Of a stretch of 64,000 nt of DNA, positions 37,984-48,015 are shown piece after piece. Source of the DNA: Polytrichum commune (lineage: Eukaryota; Streptophyta; Polytrichopsida; Polytrichales; Polytrichaceae); the NCBI GenBank assembly GCA_950295325.1, contig OX485804.1, forward strand, positions 20,272,001-20,336,000. The letters are read 5' to 3'. Every line of letters begins with the position of its first letter. The stretch's first letter is position 1. The position numbers and the translations under genes were made by a program. A model generated the notes under the pieces. That model was not told the origin of the DNA and did not search any database. It saw only the letters and a list, made by a program, of their open reading frames with translations.

Positions 37984-39400
37984 TTGCATAAGCTTCAGCA
38001 GGGGACATTTCATTCGTCTTTTTCGGCAATGGAAAGGGGTAGGATTGGACATCGAGTAACAAGGTTCCGTTGGGAGAACGGTTTGTTATTTCGATTGTGG
38101 TCGGATGGGACAAGGCGTATTGTCCCTAGACTGGATCACAAGGCCTCATTGGTGCGACAAGTGCACGAGGAACTTGCCCATTTTGGCATACGCATGACAC
38201 ATTCAATGTTGTTTGGCCAATATTGGTGGACTGGCATGTATCAACATGTGGTTGCTTATGTCGGGAGGTGTGAAGTTTGTGACCGGGTCAAGTCTAGATT
38301 TAACACCTTGTCACCTTAGTTACAACCCTTACCTATTATGAGGTTGGACTATCATTGATCGTTGGACTTTATAGGACTGTTGATTGTCACGCCACGTGGA
38401 ACAAAGTACGTGTTGGTAATGATGGAGTATTTTAGCAAGTGGATTGAGTTTGTTGTTTTACCCCAAAACTCTACAGAGCTGGCCATGGCCGCCTTTTTGG
38501 ATCGTGTGTTGGCACGTTTTGGAGCACCGGCTGAGGTATTGACGGACCAAAGGAGGGAGTTCCTCGGTGTTTTTGAGGATTTGTGCATTAAGACACTCAT
38601 AGATCACCGCACCACCTCTTGCGATCATCTGGAGGCAGATGACTTGGCTGAATGGGTTGTCCAGACAACTAAGCATGGCTTCAGGAAGTATGGATTACTT
38701 CGGGGGAGCCACCAGGATTGGGACCTTATGTTGCCTTGGATTGCTATGGGCTATCAATTTAGTAGGCATGCCTCTTTGGCGTCTTACAACCCGTATCAGT
38801 TGTTGTATGAATGTGAGCCTATACTCCCGAGTTTTATTCAAGAAAAACTAACTCTTGTTGTGGACTTGGATGACCTAAACATTTGGACAGAGTGTTTACA
38901 GGAGCGGACTCAATTCTTCCAAAGGGCTATGCCTATGGCCATAGAGAATTTATCCATTGCTTATTACTGTGACACATTGCGTTATGCATACATTCGCAGT
39001 GGTGCTTACCGACCTCAGTTGCGGAGATTCCGACAGGGGGATTATGTTTATCTCCAATGTGAGGCGCCTACGACATTGGATGTCAGGGCGGGGCGCACTA
39101 TTCTTCGGGTGAAGGAGGTGTTGCCGAGTGATTTATTGTTGTTGAAAGACAAGGATGGCATGGAGTGTCGCGAGCATTCCAAAACTATGTCCCATGTCAT
39201 CTACCCATTGAGGGTATATATCATCCTGAACTGGCCGTCGTGCTAAAGGATCTTTCATGCTTTGTATGTGGAGAGAAGAAAAAAGTGACTACTATGCTCT
39301 TGTGTGATCAGTGTCAACATGGTTGGCACATGACATGTTTGAGGCCACCCTTGATTTCTGTACTATTTGGACAGTGGAGTTGTCCGCGCCGTAGATGATT
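37984..39400 (+). pseudogene. Ty3/gypsy integrase remnant followed by a PHD-finger-like segment
   Basis: The frame opens within the integrase zinc-binding region (HEELAHFGIRMTH then CEVCDRVK, the HHCC pattern). It continues through the catalytic core: MDFIGLLIVTPRGTKYV (first Asp), EVLTDQRREFLG (second Asp) and ADDLAEWVVQTTKHG (Glu). Two in-frame stops, TAG at 38317-38319 and TGA at 38356-38358, interrupt it. A C-terminal domain ends about 39243. In another frame (39165-39398) lies CFVCGEKKKVTTMLLCDQCQ followed by HGWHMTCLRPPL and GQWSCP, a PHD-type zinc-finger pattern lacking its last Cys (CPRRR). A one-base frameshift near 39165-39200 separates the two. Reverse transcriptase, protease and gag are absent, so the copy is truncated and defective. 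Confidence 0.85.
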
Positions 39401-39709
39401 TTTGATACTTGGTGCTTCCATCGATCATATTCAATGATCTTGCGTGGTTTCATCATCTTGTGCCTGCCCAAATGGAAAATGAGGAATTATGGCTTAGAGA
39501 CGCAATTAACATGAGGTGGTGGAATTAATTCTTTGGAATTTGATGGCCAAACATCAGAGGCAATTAAGGATGGGGCTCACATTGCACCTAGCTTATAGTT
39601 CTTTGGAATGACGTTCACCACACTAGTTAGTTGCAGAGCAATTTTTCATTATCTATGTCCTTTGGATTGGCATTGGTCGTAGTTGCTTGGCGGGACTCCA
39701 TAGTCAGTT

Positions 39710-39720
39710 GAGGGGGGGCA
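39710..39720 (+). other. Candidate polypurine tract
   Basis: A gagggggggca run lies directly before TGTCGAGG, about 310 bp after the retroelement's last coding frame. This is the expected place for a polypurine tract priming plus-strand synthesis at the 3' LTR. Confidence 0.55.
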
Positions 39721-40170
39721 TGTCGAGGTGTGCTGTTTATATGTGACTTTGCTATGTTTTAGTGTTGTTTGTTAGTGGTGGTTGGTACTCGAGTTACAAT
39801 GACACACGATCATTATTTACACAACAACTGTCATGGTATGTGGTGTCGGCGGCTGCATCTTATCCGTTGGGCTTCATCCATTTAGATTTGGATGTGGAGA
39901 GAGCTTGTGGGAGGTGAAGATTGCATGTTTTTGCAATAAATTTTAAGTTCTTCTCCCATTTCTTACACTTTTGGATTCTCCTGTGGTGGAATAAGAGATA
40001 ACTTGACTTATTGTGTGTATTTGAAGAGAGACGTAGAGCTTTTACAAAGGTTTGAATTTCTTCTTTATCCGTCGAGGTGTGTTGTTTATGTGTGACTTTG
40101 TTATGTTTTAGTATTGTTAGTGGTGGTTGATACTCAAGCTGTAGTGACACACGATCGCTATTTACACGAC
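39721..40170 (+). mobile_element. 3' LTR-like sequence with partial second copy
   Basis: Starts TGTCGAGGTGTGCTG after the polypurine tract. A related 100-bp block begins at 40070 (CGTCGAGGTGTGTTG) and ends about 40170; both share tatgttttag, gttagtggtggttg and gacacacgatc. The period is about 349 bp, which may be the LTR length. An AATAAA-type hexamer lies near 39935. No 5' LTR was found in the window, so the LTR call rests on position and repeat structure only. Confidence 0.5.
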
Positions 40171-41355
40171 AAAGAGATACTTTGAACCTCTGTAATAATA
40201 CGTATGATGCGTACTTGGATATATGTATGTAAGTATGTATAAGTATGACTATATGTGTAGATATATTTGCATCAATGAAGTGATAGGTGACAATTGATGA
40301 AGTTTTTTGCATTACCTATACTAACTCACTGAAGGTTTGAAGGCTTAATGTATGGTGGATTATGAAGGGAATGACCTATACCATTTCCGATGATATTGAT
40401 ACCCATAGATCAAATTTGTAGATTGCTCTATATTAACCCTTAACTTCCATGAGCGAATTGTGGTTTCATTGGATCATCTAAAAAATAAGTTTTCTAGAGC
40501 TCAATTTTTATTGTAATTAAAAGAAATGTTGTTGCTAAAGATTTTAAGATCACTCAATACAATAACAATATTTAGTAATATTCAAAAATAAAAATAAAAC
40601 CAATTTATTAATGTATATATGAAATAAATTATATAGTCCAAACTTTTAAGATGATATTGAGAATAGATATACACTTTGAGGTAAGAACAAGAGTCCATAG
40701 AAATTTCACAATTTTCAATCAAAATAATATGAAGATGCTATATATAGTGATGCATCAACAAAGGGAAAAACTAGTTCGTCCTTGACTTAAAATAATTCTT
40801 GTGAACAACCCATCTTTTTATATTAGAATGGGCTCATCACCATTAGCCAAAAAATAATTTAAAAATAAAAATATAAAAAATGAAAAATATGAGGAGCACA
40901 AAACTACCTATTGTTGACCTTCCTAGAACCTTTCTTTTGTCTTCAAGAGTCATTCACAAACCAAACACTTATCACTTAGGAAGTTAAGGGTTAAGAGAAC
41001 TTATTCTTATAACAACAATGGTGTGAAGGAGAGATTATGAACACCAATAATGAGATCAACATGACTCTTTTTGTAAGGGACGTAGGTTGTCATTATTTTA
41101 TGAACACTCTACAATAAAGATGGCATGTCTTATTAGGACATATGAAAGATTACGACAAGATTAATTCTCATTCTTTCTCTCTCTCTCTCATTCAAATCGT
41201 ATGCTAACCGGATGGATGGATGTGGATGGTTTATGATGAAGAATTTGATTGTTCATCCACATGCGGTGCCCAGGAAGTGCGGTGGCTGGTGTTGAAGGGT
41301 TTTGTAGGAATTCTTGTGTTTCTTCTTCTCCGGAGTTGCTGCGAGACCACAAGCT
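40171..41355. other. Intergenic, AT-rich; includes NDUFA12 5' flank
   Basis: No coding or repeat structure recognised at 40.2-41.17 kb. A short CT run (about 41177-41189) and the probable 5'UTR of NDUFA12 precede the ATG at 41356. Confidence 0.4.
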
Positions 41356-44021
41356 ATGGCGTCCAACATGTTCAAGAACGCTTTGGCGAGTTTCAAGAAT
41401 AATGGTTTCCTTGCAGCTCTGCGGGAGGCTAAGAGCAACGGCTACTTGTAAGCAAGCGCACTTCTGCAAGCACTTGTAGCATTTGGGATGAACTTTGTGC
41501 GTTTCCTCAGTGTTAGGTCAACTCTCTTTTTTCGCACCATTCAAGGATTAGATCAGCCTCTTGCTGAAGAAGATTCGTTTGAAAATTCGAATGCGACCTC
41601 TTTGCTAGTTGTTTGCATTATTACACTCGGATTTTCACACCCTGCATTAGGTTTTGTACTTCTTAGTTGCTCCCTAAAGGCCTCGCCTTTTATTTAGCTC
41701 TTTTTCTTTTGAAGAAGAACTCTGAGGTCTTTTTGAATGATCTTCCGCCTCGTACAGAATTTTGTCTCACAGAGTATTAGACTCTTTGTAATGCATACGA
41801 ATCGGCGGAATACAGCTAAGTAGTTTATTGCTCTCTGCAAGCTTTCCTTTAAATATGGTGCCATGGATTTTAGACGGTGGTTGGATAGGTCTTCTAGGTT
41901 CTTAGCAACCTAGATATGAGAATTGATGTTTGTGCACGGATAGCAATCAACAAAGGATCGCTTATTTAGGGGCCTACTATTAAGAAGGTCGTATTCTTCT
42001 GTTGCCGATCTCGAAATGCAGGTGTTAGAATTGGCAACTGTGGTTCTCATTTGGATGGAATTGATCGATTGCAGGGGAAAGATCCTTATCGACGGCAATT
42101 TGCTGTAAGTGTTTTCTCTCTCTGCCCCTTCTTTTTCTTTGTTTTAAGTGGTTTTCCCCTTTCTATGAGACAGGTTCAGACTTTTGAGGACATGATCCTG
42201 AGGTTTATGAGCATGACGAGGGACACTTTGATAGTGTGTTTAATTCAAACATTAATGCAGGCACACAAAAATGCGCGCCCATGAGGCCACTCTGATTGGG
42301 ACAGACAACATGGGAAACAAGTATTACGAAAGGATGGAGAACACTCAGTTTGGTATGCACTTAGTCTTTCCAGAGTCTCAGAAGCTAGTATATATAGGGT
42401 ACAATTACCCTTTGGCATATTGTGTATGGTTCAAAGGGTGGCTCAAACTCAAGACATTAGCCTGGATCCCATGGGAACTTTGAGGTTAAGCCGCCTAAGG
42501 CCGGAATAGTACTTGGGTGGGTGACCTTCCTAACACTTGATTTCTGGTTGCATCCTACCACCTATCATCCACCCAATCATAGTGGGGTTATCCAGGTGAA
42601 CTGGATACTTTAAACCAACAATGTGGGAACCTAGGGGCTTGCCCTTGGGGTAGATAGGTGCCGGCTAGCTTGCCTGTGCCCGTTCAAGGTGCTCACAGTC
42701 GAATAGGCTTCATAATTTTCGTAATGCATGTTTCGGGATTACATATAGACTTAGACTAATTCGAAAATGAAGCAACACCATAATTCACACCAGTGGCCTC
42801 ATTGGAGTTGTCTTTCTTTCTGTACAGTTCACTAGGTTTTGATTACATGTGTCTGTGATCTAGTTGGCTTATACATGTACTACTACTATCTGTAATTATG
42901 GCGTTTTTTTCCTTTTTGGTCCTCCTCCCTCCTGGTGGTGGCTATGAGCTAGACTAACAGGAATGGTAGAGCAGGAGATGGTGGTATTGTGCTGGTATCT
43001 GAAGTGTGCACTCTATTTACAGTTAGAATAGACCAAGTTAGTTTAGCAAAGAGTTGGGTGCTGTTTTTCCTGTGTGACAGGCTGCCAATGAATTTTATGG
43101 TTCTTCGTCTAGAAATGTAGTGGATGGAGATGCCTTTAAGCCACATGTAACTGCTGCATTGGCTCAATAAGGTGTACAGAGTCACAACGATAGGCCATGG
43201 TAGTTAGACTAACAGTAAATAACGGTGTCCTAGTCCTGTAGGAACTCAGAAAGGTGAGGTTGCTTCTCATGTGCTTTGTTTCTGTGAATTAATATGAGGT
43301 TTAACTGATCTTGAAACCATTCCATTAGCTGAATTATTCTCTTCATGTTCATTATGGGGAGTGTCTTCTATATTGAATGGCACTTGTGGTGTGAGTTCAG
43401 GAAGGCACAGGTGGGTGGAGTATGCAGACAACGGAAATTACAATGCCTCTGCTGTCCCACCGGAGTGGCACAGCTGGCTTCACTACATTAGTGACCACAC
43501 TGCAGACCAGGTTTGTCTGTCTTTCATTAAGTGTGTTTCTCCATGCTTTGTACTTATTATTCTAAGAGAATGACGGCCAGGAGTCTTCAAGGCCCAACTA
43601 AATTCTTGGTGGGTCGTGGTCAATGAGAACTTATAATAGGAGACAGACAAGCTTCTTTCAGAAGCGGGTGTTTTGGAATATTGTATCATTCTAGAATTTG
43701 TATCCATCCTGCTCGATTGAAATATTCTGTCTAACCTGCTTTTCTCACATCTTCAAGATGATTGTGAGATGGAAATAGACCTTCTCTGCTAATAGAGGTG
43801 TTTCTTTTTCCTTTCTTTTACAGCTACTGGAGTTGAAGCCAAAGACATACGGAGTGGCACACAGGGAGAACCAGTCAGGCCGTGGAGATGGCATAATCCA
43901 TTATTCCAAAGGTCATGCGCTCAATCCCAGTGGTCGTGATTGGAAACGGTATCAGGCCTGGCAACCTGAAAACCCCAACTCTGATGCAAAGTCAAGTCCG
44001 ACCAGCCCAAACTCAGTCTAG
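41356..44021 (+). CDS. NDUFA12: NADH dehydrogenase (complex I) subunit NDUFA12 / B17.2
   Basis: Accessory subunit of mitochondrial complex I located at the matrix arm, needed for late assembly. Five exons join in frame: 41356-41447, 42075-42104, 42261-42352, 43401-43510 and 43824-44021, giving 173 residues, close to the usual plant length. Exon 2 is a 30-base microexon encoding GKILIDGNLL, which matches the conserved GNLLQTK region. Family motifs: ATLIGTDNMGNKYYE, GRHRWVEYA, VPPEWHSWLHYISDHTAD, YHSKGH-type element (HYSKGHALNPSGRDWKRYQAW). The start is the ATG followed by ASNMFKNALASFKNN, as expected at the N-terminus. The C-terminal SSPTSPNS tail is a lineage-variable extension. Intron 3 (42353-43400) houses a 5S rRNA-derived element. 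No cleaved targeting peptide is expected in this family. Confidence 0.95.
42464..42840 (+). mobile_element. 5S rRNA-derived element (Cassandra-TRIM-like or 5S SINE) in NDUFA12 intron 3
   Basis: 42464-42556 aligns with plant 5S rRNA from the GGATCCCAT element to the 3' end: GGTTAAGC for the A-box region, GAATAGTACTTGGGTGGGTGACC for the C-box region, and GGTTGCATCCT at the end. The 5' third of 5S is not clearly present. The following 280 bp match 20036-20335 (reverse strand). Because the pol III internal control regions are partly kept, the element may once have had 5S-type promoter activity. Termini and target duplications were not identified; no internal priming site was seen, so a solo LTR is possible. 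Confidence 0.7.
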
Positions 44022-44980
44022 CCTTTTGTGGTGTACTTGTGTGCTTCGGTAATCTTGGAGCTTGAATAGCAAAGGTTTCAGCTGTCTCGCCTTCTCCAGC
44101 TCTTCGCCCATAATTTCAATTCATTGGTACTGTTGAGAGGACCGTTGGATATCCAATTTGAACATGTACAGTATGTTGACATCTATACAATAATGAATGC
44201 AAATTCTCACTTTTGCTTGAGCACTGTTCCCCTCATTGAAATTATGGGTTTGTAAGTTGCAAAACACTAGAGTTACTTGTAAAGTAATAAGGAGATGAAT
44301 CCATGGGTTTAGTCCCAAACCTTGAGTTTATGAGAATTAACACAAAGTTACTCAAGTCTTCTTAATGCTTAAATTACCATTCACTGGTGTCGGGATATTA
44401 AATATTGGCTTTCTAGCTTGTCCCTATTGGATGGGTGGCCAAGCTACCCTTGCATAGGATAAATCAAGATTTAGGACGACATGTTCCATGTGCACACCTT
44501 ATTTTAGATCTTAAAATATTCTCAAAGTTTGAGAGGTGGAAAGAGGAAGTCCCAAAAGTTTCACCTAACTTTCAAAATATGCTCCAATGTACGAGTTCTT
44601 AATAGTTTCATCCGTCTTTGAGAGACTTTATGGAGGACTCTTCTCACCTATTATTCAACTGAGTTCTCTCTAAGTTGCTTGTACTGAGCGACATTTGTCC
44701 CACTTAGTTGTTTTTTTTTTTTTTTTTAAATACCTGGATTTTACAAAAACAAAAAATGTTTTTTTTCATTTTTATGGATGATATCTTCAGAAAGACCCCA
44801 GAAATCATTGAACCGGATGAAACTGGTAGATCTGAGATGCATATATACAATTTTGGCAGGAAATTTGTTTCATCATCCATATGTGGCTTCATCACTCCAT
44901 TGATGGTAGCCAGTGTTGTTCTCAAAATCCAAGAAACTATTGACTTGTGCATTACCAAAACAATTCTGATTATCACAACT
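44022..44980. other. NDUFA12 3' flank and first half of an imperfect duplication
   Basis: Begins with the likely NDUFA12 3'UTR. 44760-44920 is the better preserved member of a pair with 45190-45311 plus 46421 onward: both carry aatcatt/aacatca, tacaattttgg/tacaatttggatggg, and gatggtagcc before gtgttg or ctgtgttg. A poly-T run lies at 44710-44727. Confidence 0.5.
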
Positions 44981-45052
44981 GGTCCTGTTGTCTAGCAGTC
45001 AGGACATTGGACTGTGAATCCAGTGATACAATTTTAGATCTCACCAGGGCCT
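44981..45052 (+). pseudogene. tRNA-like pseudogene (tRNA-Gln-like, GUG at anticodon position)
   Basis: GGTCCTG (44981-44987) pairs with CAGGGCC (45045-45051) as a 7-bp acceptor stem. GTCT/GGAC forms a D stem and TTGGA/TCCAG an anticodon stem round the loop CTGTGAA, which would read GUG. The backbone resembles plant tRNA-Gln rather than tRNA-His. The T arm (caattttagatctcacc) does not pair and lacks the TTCRA loop, so it is very probably not functional. Confidence 0.6.
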
Positions 45053-45311
45053 CAAGGTGTTGGATTTCACTGTCATAATACATAACAATGAGATGGTACC
45101 CTTGTGATCCCCATTCTTGCCCACGAACTTTCCATTGCAGTATTTCTTACTTTGGAGATTCTAAAACATAATAGAATATTCCTCTGTTTTTTCATGGTTT
45201 TCATGAATGAAATCCCCAGGAAAAAACCCCCAACATCATAGAAAGCATTGTCAGATTTAGGACGAACGTGTACAATTTGGATGGGAACTTTACTTCAATG
45301 ATGGTAGCCTG

Positions 45312-46420
45312 CAGGCCATAAATTTGACACCCTGGCCAAATTTCCAGGGGACACCCTGTCCCAAATTTTGGGTGTCCCAAGGACACCCTGCTCCAATTTT
45401 TGGGTGTCCTCATAAATTTCTCTTAAAAAAACTTTTTTGTCAAAATAGGTACAATTTTGAAAAATATATAATATCATTTCAAAATCTCAATTAAAAATCA
45501 AAAAAATCACTACATATCATAACTTGCAATGCAAATCAAACCTACAAGCGGCGGCCTTTCATAGCACACCACTTTACCCATACTTGTTCAAAGTCAATGG
45601 CCTCTATGGGGATTTTTGCCATTGCAACTCTCATTTGTGCTTCCAAAGTCTCTAATACCAAACTACACCGTAAAGTAGATTTAATATGATTTTGAGTAGA
45701 AAATCCTCTCTCACAAGAAGCTGTACTAGCAGGAATTACAAGAACAGCTTGCCTCAACTTTGTCATATGAGGATATCTTCCAACATAGTCCAAATTGGAA
45801 GAATAAACCATCCAAGCTTGGTGCATTTTAAGACCACCACATGAAATATGAAGTGTATCCAAAAAACCTCGAAGCTTTGATTTTAAACCACGCTCATCAA
45901 AAAGATTCCCTCCATTAGTGCAGAAGTGGTCAATGAAACTCTGAAGCCATAAACGAGCATTTCGATGAAGAAGTGTCAAGTCTGTTGAAAAACAGACAAG
46001 GCTAAATAGCTTAGCTGCATTGAAGAGCTTCAAATCAGGAAATCGTTGCTGCAATGATTCTATCACCTTCACCACATAGGCCTGTGCAATCACCTTGCAC
46101 CCATGGAGGGTACCATCACCACCAAACTCAATTGCATGAGGCAATGGTGCATAATGCAATATATGTGAATGCACCACTCCTGTAGAGTCTTGAAAATGGA
46201 TATCACCACCTCTAGAAATGTCCAAAATTCGTGCCACAAATTTGGTATCCGCTGATAGGCCCTACAAGTACAGGGGACACCTTGAATTTTTTTTGGGTGT
46301 AAAAAGGACACCCTTGTAGGATTTTTGGGTGTCCTCGGGGACACCCTGTTTGAGATTTGGGTGTCCTAGGACACTCTAGGAAGCAAAATACACCCCCCAG
46401 GGTGTCAATTTTATGCCCTG
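45312..46420. mobile_element. hAT transposon, 1109 bp, with perfect 8-bp target duplication
   Basis: The left end CAGGCCATAAATTTGACACC and the reverse complement of the right end CAGGGCATAAAATTGACACC are imperfect terminal inverted repeats of hAT type (CAGGG...CCCTG). GTAGCCTG flanks both sides (45304-45311 and 46421-46428). At least ten subterminal copies of GGACACCC or GGGTGTCC lie within 160 bp of the ends, likely transposase-binding sites. The interior holds only a transposase C-terminal part on the minus strand. Confidence 0.92.
45542..46237 (-). pseudogene. hAT transposase, C-terminal fragment
   Basis: A 231-codon open frame on the minus strand. Its C-terminal half is the hAT dimerisation region: KLRQAVLVIPASTASCERGF, then STQNHIKSTLRCSLVLETLE and a final MRVAMAKIP-type helix. 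The RNase H-like catalytic residues and the N-terminal BED zinc finger are not present, so this is an internally deleted derivative rather than an autonomous gene. The frame has no internal stop, consistent with the intact target duplication and recent insertion. Some hAT fragments have been domesticated, but the element ends here argue for a plain transposon. Confidence 0.8.
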
Positions 46421-46428
46421 GTAGCCTG

Positions 46429-48015
46429 TGTTGATTTCTTTGTGAATTGGCCGCCTGTCTGCTAGTGAGTACCTAATTCTGAAGGCTTCACCATGTTTAG
46501 AGATGCCACTATTTGGTCACTGACTACATTAGGTCCCACAATGTCTCTTATTTATTGCGCCTGTTCCAGTGTCAGGAGAGGTTTTTGGGTATAATTGGTC
46601 AAAACCCTAGAGTTTCAAAGTCCAACCAGTTGCATGTTGCAATCTTTGCGGTTTCTTTATTAATTTGAAGTACATTCTAAATATTCCAATGTGCTGGTAA
46701 TTAGCATCATATTGGCAATTAACGGACATGACACTTTGAGACCTCTAGACATCTAGCCCCTCGTAAATATTATACATGACACTAAATACCATAAATGGTG
46801 TAGTACAATCATGAGTTTGGATTTGAGCCATGTGCCCAGGAAATACTGTATAATTGCCAGCATCGTTTTATTCATTTTACTTCGCCAAATATTTTTAGTA
46901 TAGGAGTGGATACATTGCTGATAAAATCAGAAGCTTAGGACTTAACAAAGAAAGCATTCTTTTTCTACATCCCATAGGACAATGCATAAGTCTTGACATT
47001 GCCACAATGTCCAGTCACAAGCATGGCTTTTTCGCTTCTGCATTATGCTTTTTAATCATGATCCTAATCTTGACATTGAGATCACTAACACCACACAAAT
47101 TTCATCATGTTTTGCCCATAACTAACACAGCGATTTGTATCGCTCCTTGGAGTTGTGCTGGGCCATTCGATTGAAGACAATTATGCCTAATAAGTATATT
47201 TGTTTGGGTTTCAATGTTTGCATTGTCGTCCTGCCTGTTGAAGGTACACTAAATATGATATTTCATGTCATATGGTATTTAATGTCACTACAGTAGCTTT
47301 TCGGATGACACTTCTTATGAATAACTGAACAAATACTGTCATGGATGATGGATGAGCCCATCCATTGGCCAAAACCCTACCTTCTCTTGTCAGCAATTTG
47401 TGATGCAATAATGTCATGGATTAAGATGGCGTTCACCCCTTGCACAACCTAATAGAAGATAATGTCAGAATCTCAAAGTGAGCATTCCAACAAGATATCA
47501 ACTACCTTTACCCTGAACAAAACCCCGTCTTCACTGCAACCCTAGAATCTGACATTTCAGCAACCTGTGTTCAGTAACAAATCCAAACTGTGGCTTTGAG
47601 TAATCATTCAAGACTATTACAAAGCAGTACCAGGTTATGTGCAACGAACTGGACTGCAGAACAGTAGATTGTTCCGAGCAATCACTTGAGCTTGAGCCTA
47701 TCAATACATGTCCATAGGTATTCTTACATGTTACAAAGGAACATAGTGTGGAAGAGACAGCAGGTGCATATCAACCTTAGAAGAGCATCAATCATGATTG
47801 GTGAGGTTGCAATTGCCATAATGGGTATGAAAATCAATATCTAAATGCTACAAATGACCTGGGCTACTGTGTAGTGCAGAACTCATTTCTTCACAAAATT
47901 TGGATCATCCATGAAAATAGATAATTTGCATGTACTTCTTCTTTGATCCTAGAAGCAAATGCACCTTGACAACTCATCTTGTCAAAACGTGTCCATTGTT
48001 GAGTTACCCAGCTGC
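46429..48015. other. Intergenic between the hAT element and the pyruvate kinase gene
   Basis: No coding region or repeat was recognised. The right part (about 47.7-48.0 kb) probably includes the 3'UTR of the minus-strand pyruvate kinase gene. Confidence 0.4.

Noticed and set aside
42464-42556. Functional 5S rRNA gene
   Set aside because: The 5' third is missing and many conserved positions differ; it lies in an intron and is part of a dispersed element.
44981-45052. Functional tRNA-His gene (GTG anticodon)
   Set aside because: The T arm does not fold and lacks the TTCRA loop; the body resembles tRNA-Gln, not plant tRNA-His.
45542-46237. Domesticated hAT-derived host gene
   Set aside because: It lies inside an element with intact ends, subterminal motifs and a perfect target duplication, so it is simply the element's own truncated transposase.
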